In this document: positions 26,641-37,899 of the stretch, in pieces
Layout: each line of letters begins with the position of its first letter
Numbering within the stretch: position 1 is the stretch's first letter
From: Rostratula benghalensis
Taxonomy: Eukaryota; Chordata; Aves; Charadriiformes; Rostratulidae
Assembly: GCA_013399305.1 (NCBI GenBank)
Contig: VXAI01000089.1
Coordinates: forward strand, 2,324,715-2,388,714
Length of the DNA: 64,000 nucleotides
Direction: 5' to 3'
Notes under the pieces: generated by a model
The model's input: only the letters and a program-made list of their open reading frames with translations
Told to the model about the DNA's origin: nothing
Databases searched by the model: none
Program-made: the position numbers and the translations under genes

Positions 26641-29600
26641 TTAAATGGAAGACACAGCATTTTGACTCACCAATCTAAATAATCAGTCCTAGATTTATGA
26701 AGTCTTTTCAGATCCTTACGTCCTCGGGCACTTCAGCATTTGGCCCACACCCCAGTTAACAGCTCATACCATGCTTTAAGGATGTGACTTTTCAGACCAC
26801 TCACAATTTTTGATGCTTTGGCTGGCGAGTTACAGTACTGCCAGACACAGACCTTGTGTATGGGAAGTTCACCACTGCTTTCAGCATTTACACTTGATAT
26901 TGTCTGACCTTTCCTTAAAGATTGGATAAGTTAATAAAATAAATCCATTGGACACACACGGAATTATTTTACCTCTTCTGACCCTCAGTCTCCACTGTAT
27001 ATTATATCCACCTTCCAAGTTTTTTAACATCTGAACCACCACAGCAACAGCACACCCTTTGTAAAGATTTCCTGCCAATGAGCAGTTACAACATTTAAGA
27101 AAATTTAAGTTGCATCTTCTTTCCTCAGAACTGTTGCGTTAAGATGTCAATTACTATTCTTTTCAGTGGTGCATATGTTTATTTTGCCTTTTAAGCACAA
27201 AATCCAGTTTAAAAAAAAGTAAAATCAATAGTTCTAGAAGCCATGGAACTAGTTAAGATTGATTTTCTTTGGACTTTCTGCACAGTAAAATGAGATCCTC
27301 TGATACTTAAAGAGAAAGTTCTGATCATAGTTCTTCATGCAGTGCAAACAATTCCTAGTATTTTTTTTCCCTTCTGATTCAGGTTCTCTGATGTGTAAAA
27401 ATAATTCAGCTTTTGTTACAGCCCCTTTCTCTTCGGCAACAGTTTGACCTCAATCTTTCATTAAGCTCACAGGAACGCAATAGCTTTGAGTCAACAATTA
27501 CCACTGAATTAGCTATCATTGTCAAGTTAGCTGAAGTCAGATCAATGATTTTTAAAGAGCTTTTTTGGGGACAATAAGTAGTTTCCTAAAGGAATGAAAT
27601 ATGTGTAATCTATGCAAAAGATTTATTTTAAAACATACATTATCAGCACTTTAAATTAGTACAAAAGTAGTACAAAAGGATTACATAAATGAACTTTTCA
27701 AACAGCTTTTTTTTTTTTCTTCTCTGAAGACGGTCACTATAGAAATACTTGGAATACCAATTGCTGCAATTTCTAATCAGTTTCAGTAATGAAGGTATGG
27801 AGAAATTTGTTCACAAGTATTTCAGTTATTTTTTATTGTACTTTTAAAATTCCTCAGGGGTATTATTACTGATGTGGCAGTTTACAGTAATTCGTTACAA
27901 AACCTCATCCTAAGAACCACATTAATTCTAACCACAACTCCTTTGAATTCTCTGTTCTTTTATCACCTTCATATAACACCTGGATTCAGAGTATATGGGA
28001 CTGTAGCTCGGTGTAGCTGACCAGATAGAAATGACTGCTGTTTGTTTGTGCAAATCAAGGAATTTGAAATGACTCTGGAGCTATCCATATACACAGGAGA
28101 CAGCCAGCCACAGTGTACGCATAGCATTAATAAACAACGCTCTGAGGCAAAAAAAGGGTACTTATCCCAACTGCTTGCCATGGAGTCCTGCAGAATGTAG
28201 CTTTCCAAGAAGGAAGGCTGGTTCTGATAAAAGTACTATAGATTCAACTGACACATGAATAGCATTTAGTTTATTCCAATAGCACAATGAATACACAACA
28301 CAGTCATTTTATACCTACAAGGCAAGTTCGAACCTTCAGAATTGGTGGGTCCATTGCAATACTGTGCACAATACAAAATGACATGTAAGGCATGGTCTGC
28401 TCCTGAGTTCTCCTTGGGAAACAAGCAACCCAGCTTAAAGAGGTTGCTACCAAAAAGTCATCCAGTCCAGTAGCTCTCCTGTCAAGTTCAAAAACACAGC
28501 TTCACATGCTGTTGATACCTCACTATACAGCCACAGTTCCTGAACCATTCATCAGCATTTCCTAATGACCATTTAAGGAGCTGGTTATTTGCTCATTTCA
28601 TGTATCTTTACAGTCTAAAGAACAGCCCCAATCGCGTGCTGACCTTCACTATGAAGCATGCCACCTATGAAAAAGGGGAACCACATTTTATTAGTGTACC
28701 AGTGTGTTTCCACTGCAAGAATGCAATTCTCCAGTTTACCAAAGAGCATGGCATTTTTCCATCCAAGACATGGTACCTCTTTCTACGCTACTCAGCTGCT
28801 TAAGAGAAGATAGGAGCAACTGCATAGTCTCCTGAAGAAAAATTTTTCCACCTCCAAACAGGCCCTAGTTGAAGTGCCTAGAGAGGAACAGGAGACAAGT
28901 CCTGGCCCTGAGAATTAATAGTTTAGGATGTTTCTAGATCATTCCAACCTGGACCCTCAAATGAAAATGTTTTATTTCCCAACTTACTGCAAAACAGATG
29001 TTAAGTCATGCATTTAGATTTCTCTCAGAGCCACATGCCACTACTTCACTTATATGTGAAGTATTAGTATAAAACTCAAGAGTTCCTGCTCTGAAAGTTT
29101 TCTGGAGGTATAATACTGCTTTAAAGTTATCAATGGAAGTGTAATGAATTTATGCTTTGCTTCTCTTCAGAGACAAAGCATTACACCAATTCAGTGTGTC
29201 AGCAACTGCTACTTCACTAATATTCTCATAAATAAGGACACTTAAATATCACAGTAATATTTTTCAGGGGATTAAAAATATCCATTTAAAAGCTTGTTTG
29301 GTACTTCAGTAGTTCTTAGTCATTAAGAAAATGCAGTCATGGAAAAAAACAAAACAAAACAAAACCCCCCCCAACAGTTAACATTTGAAGATATTTTGCA
29401 CCTACCAAGTTCCTTCATTACATTGAATTTTCTACTTGTACACCAACCTGTTTAACAGATTCTCAGATTTCATTCTTACTGAATTTCCCCTAGAAGATTT
29501 TTTCCACCCTTTTAGAATGTTTAAAGATAGAATTCAAGATGAAACTATCATAGATGTGTAACAGCTCATGGCCTGCAGAGTACTGCTATGAAAAACAATG

Positions 29601-30829
29601 ATGTTGCCACTTACTAGAGTCATTCATAACAGTTTGATCAGTATTCTTTCGAATGGCAGACCACATTCAAGCAGGTGAGTCAAGTGAAAATAATAAAACC
29701 AGGGTTTTTATATTATATTTAAAATCCTTGCAGAAGAGCTTACTACCTTTCAAAGGTGAAAGCCTACTTGCTTGAGGGTTCTGCAAGGCTAGAGTCTTGT
29801 ATATGCATGTGTCAACACAACCACAGTCCTCGTGGCGCTCCACTGAACACTACAAACTAACTGCTGCATGCATTGGTCTTGTGCATTCTTCTGTATCACT
29901 GGGTGCAAAACCCAAATTCCCAAATTTTCCAAACTGGTGGAAATTAAGAAGCTAATAGCCAATTTAAAGGATACCATTAGCACAGTAAAAGCTGCTCAGA
30001 ACATTTTTTTCCCCACATTTTCTCAAATGATGATCAGAAAAACTATAAGGCTACTTCTTTGGGAGAGGGGGGAAAAAAGGCTAACATAGGTTCTTAAGTA
30101 CAAAATCCTGAATTCCAGGTCCAAAATTCTGGAATAACTAAAAAGAAAACCACTCAGGATTGCAATAAGATGGCAGAGCTTAAGGACATTGAAAGCGTAT
30201 TAGATTAACGGGAACGAATGCTAAGAAGGCTCTATCTGATTTACAGAAGAAAGGGTGGGAGGAGAATGGAAAGGGAAGTAATGTGTCAAGCCCTTCGCTT
30301 ATTACATAAGCACACTTCCTTAGAAGTAGGCAATTATTTTGCAATTTTTAATGGATACCATGACCTTGAACAAAATACTTTAATAGGTTTCCTGTTTTGT
30401 TTCTCTGGATCTGAATACAACATTCAGTGATATCTTCCTCAGCCCAATAATGTAGCTGGAGAGCAGCAAAAGTGGTTTAAAACAAACAAACAAAACGAAA
30501 AACAAACTCCCAAAAATACTCCACCCACAAATAAAACAGGGCAGAGTTCATTTTTGCTGTAACCACCTCCTTAACAACACCACATTTATTAAGAAAGGGT
30601 TATCAGGCACAAGACACCATGTTCTGCTTGCCATGATTCTTCATCATATTTTAGCACTAACAAAGGTTAAAATAGTGATAGCTAGAAACTAGCATGTAAA
30701 ATGCAGTATGTAATCTTAACTTTCCTGTATACTTCAATCATCCCTTATTCTTGTAGTGCATTGCACACTGGGTGTTGAGATCATATTAAAGCAGAGAAAA
30801 TCTAAGGACTTGACAGCTGAACTTCAAAA

Positions 30830-30925
30830 TCACGTTAACTCTTCTTTCTTCTTACATATGTATTCGTTTTTGAGGTCGTCATCATACAATCGTACACGTT
30901 TATTCCACAATAGATACTTGCTTAT
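30830..30925 (-). other. Exon-like open segment beside a T28 tract (unconfirmed)
   Basis: On the minus strand a run of 28 T followed by AAATCTTCTAG forms a strong-looking splice acceptor. It is followed by a 31-codon open frame (includes KYLLWNKRVRLYDDD) ending in TGA at 30832-30830. The segment has several CpGs in a CpG-poor intron. Read from the acceptor it is in phase with exon 1 of SLC44A1, so it could act as an alternative terminal exon giving a 40-residue product. A possible donor (TAT|GTAAGA) would instead yield a 70-bp cassette that breaks the frame with exon 2. I recognise no protein similarity, and an open frame this short can easily arise by chance. Confidence 0.2.
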
Positions 30926-30931
30926 CTAGAA

Positions 30932-30936
<5 letters not shown>

Positions 30937-30964
<28 letters not shown>
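30937..30964. repeat. Homopolymer A28
   Basis: An uninterrupted run of 28 A on the plus strand in intron 1. It could be a decayed poly-A tail of a plus-strand retrocopy or simply slippage. No target-site duplication is evident. Confidence 0.9.
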
Positions 30965-30968
<4 letters not shown>

Positions 30969-33299
30969 CCTAAAGACAGGAGGGCAAACAATAAAATGAA
31001 ATTTACTTACTTCATAAATCTGCGAAACTTTACAGTGGCTGCAAGACCTAAAAGAACCCTATATATTTTCATCAACACAGACTTGGACTCTGAAAGTTAT
31101 ACACAAAAATTTTCTTACTTTAGTTTCATCAAATAGAAGCAAAGATTAGGAATTAGTTTAGTCAGTGGGCAGAAGTCATGTGGCAACACTCTGCATGATA
31201 TTTTTTTTAGAATCAAAGCATAAGACTTAAAGTATTTTCCTACAGGTCCTTCAAATGAGAAAGATTCAAATGCAAAATGACAACAAAGACACAGTTTCTG
31301 TTAAGTTGGTTTGGCAAGTTTTGATTTTCCAAAAATAAACCACTGGGGTAAATTCAAAGGAACAAAAATTATAGTCAGCGCAACAGAGAAAAAGGCATGC
31401 ACAGTTAGCGTAATACAGTTGACATCTTCACTACATAAACGCCATCATTTCTTCATAGTGAAAAATAAAAGTGGTTAGTCAAATAGTATTTGCAATTACA
31501 AATCTAAAAGACTGATGGCTGACAGCATTCTAGATACCAATTAGATTAGTAACATAAGATCTGGACTTAGCATTCACTATTAACAATGGAAGTTAATCTT
31601 TTCCAAAAGTGTTTTCACTTGACAAAAAAATTGTCTTGTAAGGATACCATGTCCCATACTTGTTCTTAATCCAAACTATAATTTCTTGGAGCACTAAAAG
31701 AAAAAGATTTTTTGGTTTTTTTGAGTTACTTAAGTAAAGGAAATAATGTGTTACTTACAACTGTTAACATGTGACACAGCTGAAAGTCTGAATTTCAGAA
31801 GAAGCTAGTCCTCACAGTGAAAAACTCAATGAATTTGAGGAAGTACTTACAAGTAGCTATATAGTTGAAATACTTCTTTCTAGGCTAAGATCAAAAGGAA
31901 TAATTTGCACAGGTTGTGCAGTTGCTTGGGACAGCATTTGTACATGGATAGAAGCTGAACAGAGGTCACAGACCAGAAATACAGAGAAGTAGTCAACGTG
32001 TTCATGAGAAGTCTGACTCTTTAGCATTGTTCTTGGATCCTGTTTGTACACTTCCTCCTTCATACTGTAGCTACTTGCCAGAGTCTAGAACAGAATGTTC
32101 ACCAGTTATCAGTGTGCTGAAAGGGAAACTCCTGGAAATGGAATTCACAATATATTCTGTCAGTGTTATTCAGCTGGTTGCCGCCTTATGTGATCTACCC
32201 ATACCTACAGTGAAATGGGTTTGGTTTGATGTCCATTATATTCAGATAGTTGATTACAAGAGCATATGAAGATATGGCTGAAGTACAATTAACGATCTGT
32301 GTTGTCCATACCAGCTCAGAAGAGTCATTTCAACAGAACTACAATTTTTTTTTTTTTTTTCAAGTTAGGAACTCCAGAATTATTTGCCTTGTTTTGACAG
32401 CAGGTGCTCAAGGCAAAGTTAATAGATGATCTGTCTTCATCTTCTCTTATAATGGGAAGTTCTTTTACTCTTGTAAAAACTAAGGCCACCACTAAACCAA
32501 CCACGAATAATATGTGCTTTGTTTATCCCAGTCATGCCTCCAATTTCCAGCAAGACTTTGATCTTCTCTCACGTATATCTTTGATTAAAACAGTAGCATA
32601 CAAAGTTGTGAGGATAGAATAAACAAACACACACAGTATTTCCCAGAAACGACACAAACATTAAGACCTCAATATTTAGCCTTGTTTCCTGTAACATCGT
32701 GCTAAAGCAAATGCCTTTTAACTACACTCAGCCTCTTCAATTGCAGTGAGCATGAAGGGAGAATGAATTTTCTATCAACAACTACCGCAAGTGAAAGCAG
32801 TTTAAGGTCCACTTCTTCCACAACTTGTTGCCTTTCATGAACTATGAACTTCTGTTCCCCCAGATTTAACAATGCAAACTTTGTGCAGCTGTGCTATAAA
32901 CCAGACTGGAGGAGCAATTTGCTACACTGTGAATTAAGTTTGCTTGCTCAAAACAACATACACCAAAACCACCAAAAACCTGTAAGGATTACTTCAAACA
33001 TCCTGCAGCACAGCCTAATAGTTACAGTGTCACAGGAGCTATGAACTTCACCAGTATCTCCTGCAAAAATAGACTGACACCTTTATCAGGTTTTCACATT
33101 GGCTACGTCACTAAACTTTGTCCAAACAACTACAGTTCAAAGAAGTGTTAGGAGGCTATGGTCACTACTGGTAATTAATGAAGAGGACATAGACTGCTCT
33201 AAGAAAACCGTAAAGTCTAGCTGACGTTGCACAAGGTTTGCCCAACAAGTTCAAGCTTCAAGATGGTGAGAAGTGAGACAGCGAGCACACAAAAATACA

Positions 33300-34950
33300 G
33301 TAAACTCCACCTAAGTAAGCAGAGAACATCTTGATCACCTAAAGACACAAAGAGGATGATGCAGCTGTAACACCAAAGAGGAACAACAGGTAAACAAAAA
33401 CTGTGTTTTTTACAGTGAACAAGAGCAGATCACAGAAGATACTACAACAGGAGAAGTGAAAGAAGTTTATGTGAGCACTAAGATCAAAATGAATCGAGGG
33501 GGAAGACAAAAAAAAGTTGAAAAAACATACTACAGAAATAAACGCCTCAACAAGCAAAACAGCAGTGGAACAACAAGAAAGAATGAGCACACCTGGAAGA
33601 AAGCCTCGTACAGCTGTATTAAATTAATGTTAAAATCACTTACAGGAGTTAAAGTTGGAAAACTTAGTAGAATAGGTGGTAAGTTAACAAAAGGGGGAGA
33701 AAATCATGGAAGTATAAGTACAGACAGCAGTGGAGGAGAATAAATGATAATCGGAGAGTAGAAGACAGTGACGAATAACAAGAGGACAGTATTACAGAAG
33801 CCAAGAGGGAATAAGACATCAAGTTGTAGAGGATTACAGACAGTATCGAAAAAGCAGCAGAGGTCAAGGAGGTAAGAAAGGAGGGAAATCCTTGGAACTT
33901 GCACGGAAGGAGTCTGTAGAGATCTTAATGAAAATAATTTCAGCAGAGCACAGGAACTGAACTAGAAGGAATTTAGTACAAAAAAATGGGAGAAAAATGT
34001 AGGACAACAAATGTAATTTTCTCTCTTCCAGGAGTTTAGAAATGAAGGTATGTAGAGTAGAGCTGACTGTCTTAAGGCTGGAGAACACTAACTCAGAATA
34101 GAATTAGGAAGGGCTTAAGATGGCAGCAAGAGGTGAAAACCAGACACCTGGAGTTTTAACAGAAAAATTGAATGAAAGGGGGTTTGGGCTCAGGCTAAGC
34201 AGTAAAGGCAGAAAAAAACAGAGAGCAAACGCAGGAATCCATCACTGCAAGTAGCAGGCAGGAATGCTGAGGAAAGGTAAACATGCCAATTGTAATCAGT
34301 TCTTCTGTGGAAACATTCAGGTTCTGCAGAGGAAGAGATATAGGAAAAGGCCTAAGGCAGAGCACTAGAGGGCCTGCAAAGCAAAAGGAACTGGGAAATG
34401 CTTGGGGAGGAGGATAACTGACTATGAAGTAAGAGTTTGGAAGAAAACGTCAAAATCTGCCTGGTTCAACAATCAGTCACAGGTAGGTGCGTTACCATAA
34501 AAGAGATAAAGAGGTGGCAGTCATGTGAAAGGGACTTGGTGATGCAGTAATCAGATAAGATGGCTGGCAAAATCAAAACAGAAGTAATTATTTCTCCCAG
34601 AAACAGAAATGACGGTTAGCAGATAAAGATCAAATGGGAGCTGAAGAATAAACTTAATGAGAAATCAACTTGAAAAACAAAGTCATAAGGAATGAGGGTA
34701 AGGAGTCATGATAAGAGGACAGACTGCATGTCAAATACTAAGATGAAGCTACACAGGGAGAAACAAGAAGTGAAGCAACATGAAGGAATGTCTGAGGGAC
34801 TCCTACTAAATGAAACCTTAAAAGGAAGTAACAGAGGGGGAAGTATAAAGACAATGGTATATGAGGAATGAAACATTTCTTGATAATGATAAAAGAGAAG
34901 GTAAGAGATATTAGGTATTAACGTAATGCTGTATTGTTGGCAGCAAGATT
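33300..34950. other. 1.6-kb purine-skewed tract in intron 1
   Basis: Across about 1.6 kb the plus strand is roughly 70 percent purine by inspection of several lines (for example 33721-33780 and 34381-34440). Recurring words such as AGAGGA, GGAGAA, GAAAGAAG and AACAGCAG appear, but no constant period. Open frames on either strand are low-complexity and show no family features. A long-decayed tandem repeat is the likeliest explanation. Confidence 0.5.
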
Positions 34951-35409
34951 TCTACAATCGATACACCAGACTAAACTGTTGCTGACAAAATATTCAGCAA
35001 GTACCCTTTGATTAAATTTCCTGAGGAGACACACAATTGCTCATGGCTAAGGAATTAAATAAACAACCTTTTTTTATACTTCAGTTACATATATGGCCTA
35101 CAAAACTCAATTATTGTACCACACCTTGGCATTCACAAGGGAAGCAAATGAAAGGTTCAGTAGTGTACCACTAACATCATGCCCCCTGACAGTGGAACAC
35201 AAAATCTCACTGAAAAACAAAATTGGCTGCAACCTTTGAACGAGCCAGATACTTAAATCATCTGTTCCTCTACTACTTCCGCTTTTGGTCTCATGTTACC
35301 TACAAATAACCCTGCATTTTCATGCAATAAAAGAACATAACAGCAAACAGCAATTCAGACTCATAAAGAGCTAGAAAGGCCCTAATCAACACTTAAAAAA
35401 ACCAATTTG

Positions 35410-35760
35410 CATAGAATCATAGCAAATATGGTTGGAAGAGACTTCAAAACATCAACTTCACTTTCAGTGCTCCAAGTCTATATTCGCTTTCCTTAAGCCA
35501 CTCCCGATAGATGTTTATCTAACATGTTTTTTAGCAAACCTCAAACACAGGCTCCACAATCTCCCCTAGCAGTCTACTGCAGTGACCAAACAATTTAAAA
35601 ATCTTCCCCTAACATTTGGCATATATCTTCCTCTCTGAAATTCAAACCATTTCTTCATGCACCATAAAGCTCATTGCCTTCCTCTTTGCAGCAAAATTTG
35701 CTGTACGGAAAGATGTTCCCTACTGCAACTGGACAGCTCTCTGCAGTGTTTTGCATTGGA
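35410..35760 (-). mobile_element. Old CR1 LINE 3' fragment
   Basis: The left end carries the inverted CR1 3' terminus (TAGAATCATAG... GTTGGAAGAGACTTC). The following text matches the CR1 3' region in order but is strongly diverged, with indels. No reading frame survives. It lies in SLC44A1 intron 1 in the same orientation as the gene. Confidence 0.75.
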
Positions 35761-36381
35761 AGGACAAAGCCCTTGTTAAAAAATAAAAAATAAAAAAAAA
35801 TATCTGCCTGAACGGATAAGCTACAAAAACTCATCTCTGTGATGAGTCATCTGGGACAGCAGAGATGCACTTTCTGACATCAGCAGTCTGCTGGAAGCTG
35901 AATTCAGCCACTACAAGTGACACAGCCAAAGGAAACTAACATTTACAAACAGGGAAGGCACAGCCATAGCATTAGTCACGATCGCTCGTCCTAGAGCCTT
36001 CAGAAAGGAGCCAAAGGACAACAGTATAGCTCTGGTCGCGTTGTTCAAAGGGAAAGTTAAAATGGGAAGCAGAGCCACAGACTGGAGCACTGGGTGGAGC
36101 TCCCAATTCTGCCTTGTTTGGCAGCACCACTCTGGGGGAAAAGAAAAGACTCAGTAAGGGCAATGCAGAGCAAGGGGGGAGGGGTAAGAAAGAAAAACAG
36201 GCTGGGAAATAAGTGATGTACGTGGTTCCCTGTTCCACACAGGTAGAAGGATGCAGGGGGGCACCTGAACCCTTGGCTAAGGAATAGGGAAATGGGTTGG
36301 GATCAGGACTGTCTCCCCCTCTAGAGGCAATGGACATAGCAGAGGCTCTGAACAAGTTTCCTCCCACCAGATGGCTCCTCT

Positions 36382-36410
36382 CCATGGGGTGGGGGTAGGG
36401 ACCCCATGGG
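36382..36410. other. G-run hairpin near the promoter
   Basis: CCATGGGG and CCCCATGG form perfect 8-bp inverted arms around a short G-rich loop that itself contains GGGGG and GGG runs. Hairpin and quadruplex folds are both possible. It is in intron 1, about 1 kb inside the gene. Confidence 0.5.
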
Positions 36411-36429
36411 AAATCTGCAGGGAAGGGGA

Positions 36430-37195
36430 GAGGGTGCAGAGCTATAAAAGGGGGTGCATCAAGGCATGGAAGAAGGCAGGTGGAAGTGCAGAGACATAGG
36501 ACAGGGCTGCAAGGTAGTATGGGGATGGCAGGGCAAAACTAGAAGCATGCAACTAATGCTATGGCAGGGAACTGGAGCAGGGTAAGGCAAAGACTGCAAA
36601 GTGATAGCAGGCATGGAGGAATGGGCAAGATGACGCTGATCCACAAAGAACAGCATGCAGAGCAATGCAGAGGTAGAAGTGCATAGCATGGTGGGAGCAG
36701 GACTATGCAGGGTGAAAAAGGGGGTACACAAGAGGAATAGTGGAGCTACAACAGGGAGCAAAATAATGCACAGTGATGTGCATCAGGGCTAGGGGAGGAG
36801 TGGGGTGTAGAGGGGTTCTCAGCTGTGAGAAAACAGGACTATGGGAGGGAAGAGCAACGGGTTGACTGCCACAGGAGCACAGAGCTGTTGCCGGGCCAAG
36901 GTCGAGAAAGGAAAGCAAGGTGTTCAGAACCACGGGAGATTCCACGGAATGCAACTACGTGCTCAGGCACGGGAGAGCGGGGCTACAGGTGTAGCAAGGA
37001 GATGCACGGCCATGGGGGACGGCTGCTACGGTGGTGGGAGGGAGCAAAGTGATGCACAGCCATTGGGGAACAGGGCTGCAAGCGGTAAAAGAGGATACGC
37101 GGCCACCGGAGAGCAGGGCTCCGAGGTGAATAAGCGGGTGCACAGCCACGGGGCAGTACAGGGGAGACCGAGTTGGAGAGGGTCCCACAGCCGCG
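36430..37195. repeat. Degenerate 43-50 bp minisatellite beside the CpG island
   Basis: A unit of the form TGCACAGCCAYGGGG..ACAGGGCTGCAAG.GGTRAAAARGGG recurs with starts near 36960, 37004, 37054, 37097, 37140 and 37185 (spacings 44, 50, 43, 43, 45). Increasingly decayed copies extend left to about 36430 (ACAGGGCTGCAAGGTAGTATG, AACTGGAGCAGGGTAAGG and similar). GC and CpG content rise toward the promoter. Overlapping long open frames on both strands are products of the repeat and are not genes. Confidence 0.8.
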
Positions 37196-37344
37196 GGGGC
37201 CACTGGGGTAACATGGCCTAGCAGAGGAAGCAGGAAGGGCAGAGAAGAGGGGAGGAAAAGGGGAGAGGAGGAAAGGGGAGTAGAGGGACAGGAAAAGGAG
37301 AGTGGGGGGACAGCAGGGCCCGACGGCGGACGCGGGCTGCTCAC

Positions 37345-37371
37345 CTGCGCGGCGGAGCTACAGCACCCCAT
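37345..37371 (-). CDS. SLC44A1: SLC44A1 coding exon 1 (start codon, residues 1-9)
   Basis: The exon encodes only MGCCSSAAQ before a consensus donor (CAG|GTGAGC), ending in phase 0. The start codon lies in a strong initiation context (GACGCC-ATG-G: G at -3, G at +4). The next exon continues with SSKREWKP, matching the CTL1 N-terminus. The human protein, as I recall it, reads MGCCSSASSAAQ, so this copy is three residues shorter. Gly2, the adjacent Cys3-Cys4 pair and Ser6 fit a myristoylation/palmitoylation signal; this is inference. The exon sits inside a CpG island with no TATA box seen. An upstream ATG at 37429 opens a short frame that overlaps this start codon (separate entry). Confidence 0.9.
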
Positions 37372-37429
37372 GGCGTCCGCGGGCCTCTGCCCTGATGCTG
37401 CCCGCTAGGCGCCAGGCAGCGACGGGCAT
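37358..37429 (-). promoter_or_regulatory. Upstream ORF overlapping the SLC44A1 start codon
   Basis: An ATG at 37429 opens a 23-codon frame (begins MPVAAWRLAGS) that ends at a TAG at 37360-37358, eleven bases inside the SLC44A1 coding sequence and out of frame with it. Its start context is weak (T at -3, C at +4), while the main start is strong, so leaky scanning would be expected. It matters only if transcription begins upstream of 37429, which is likely from the island layout but unproven. The peptide has no recognisable similarity. The role would be translational damping of SLC44A1. Confidence 0.5.
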
Positions 37430-37899
37430 CCACCCGCCGTAACGGCCCGCCCCGGGGCGGCGGCGAGTTTCGGGGCGGCGCGGAGGACTGCTGAGCCCGA
37501 TCAGGCAAGCGCGGCTGCAGCACCAGCCCCACGGTGGCACCCCCTCATCCTCCCGCCGCGGCGGCGGTCACGGCTCAGGGGAAGGGGCGCGGCCTGCGGC
37601 GGGTGCAGCTGGTGGGGCGGGGCCAGGGCACTGCAGCGCGGTGGATACCTGCCCGGCCGGATGGCCCCGCCCCCGCTTCCGCCCCGCGCGCCGCTTCCGG
37701 TGGCAGGGTGGCTTGTGCCCGGTCGCCAAGGCGATGGCAGGGCTGGCGGCCGGCTCGGCCTGGCCCGGCTCTGGATGTTGGCTTTCTGGGGCTGGCCGTG
37801 GTCAGATGTTTCTGTCTGCTTTTCGTCTCGAATCTGGGAAGAGGGGGCGCTGCCTCATGTGGGGACAGCGTGGGGGACAGTTGCGTTGGGAAGCTGTGT

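Larger units (their letters stand above)
21322..37344 (-). other. SLC44A1: SLC44A1 intron 1
   Basis: This 16,023-bp first intron separates the 9-codon exon 1 from exon 2. It holds a 3' CR1 fragment (about 26083-26640), an exon-like CpG-containing segment beside a 28-base homopolymer (30830-30964), a long purine-skewed tract (about 33300-34950), an old CR1 fragment (about 35410-35760) and a degenerate minisatellite next to the promoter (about 36430-37195). Between these the sequence is plain AT-rich intron, and I recognise nothing else. Confidence 0.8.
1..37540 (-). other. SLC44A1: SLC44A1 gene, 5' part (exons 1-6; gene continues past position 1)
   Basis: SLC44A1 encodes CTL1, a multi-pass choline (and ethanolamine) transporter of the plasma and mitochondrial membranes that feeds phospholipid synthesis. 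Identification rests on six exons whose joined translation follows the CTL1 N-terminal third as I know it, including the stretches [61 protein letters not shown] and [20 protein letters not shown]. Introns are 16,023, 2,419, 4,599, 10,125 and 3,372 bp, and the sixth is cut by the window edge. All splice sites are GT-AG, and I found no frameshift or stop in the joined frame, so the gene looks intact here. Only about 220 of roughly 650 residues are in the window; later membrane segments and the C-terminus are outside. The 5' end of the transcript is not determined: 37540 is an estimate inside the CpG island. Confidence 0.95.
37310..37860 (-). promoter_or_regulatory. CpG-island promoter of SLC44A1
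   Basis: GC content and CpG density rise sharply here compared with AT-rich flanks. I see GC boxes (37454-37460, 37473-37478, 37614-37623), an ETS-type site (CCGCTTCCGGT, 37691-37701), an imperfect RFX-like X-box palindrome (GTCGCCAAGGCGAT, 37722-37735) and an AGGGGGCGC core of CTCF type near 37842-37850. No TATA box stands out, as expected for a housekeeping-type CpG promoter with dispersed start sites. Exon 1 of SLC44A1 lies at its left edge, so minus-strand transcription is certain in direction. Transcription in the opposite direction is possible but not shown by the sequence. Confidence 0.85.

Noticed and set aside
30830..30925. C-box-like ATGATGA suggesting a C/D snoRNA on the minus strand
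   Set aside because: No D box (CTGA) at a suitable distance and no terminal stem.
33456..33743. Lys/Gly-rich 95-codon frame in the purine tract
   Set aside because: A direct product of purine-skewed composition. No domain or splice context.
36955..37371. 138-codon frame starting at the true SLC44A1 ATG and running on into intron 1
   Set aside because: Only the first nine codons are exonic. The consensus donor after CAG and the in-phase exon 2 show that the rest is minisatellite intron.
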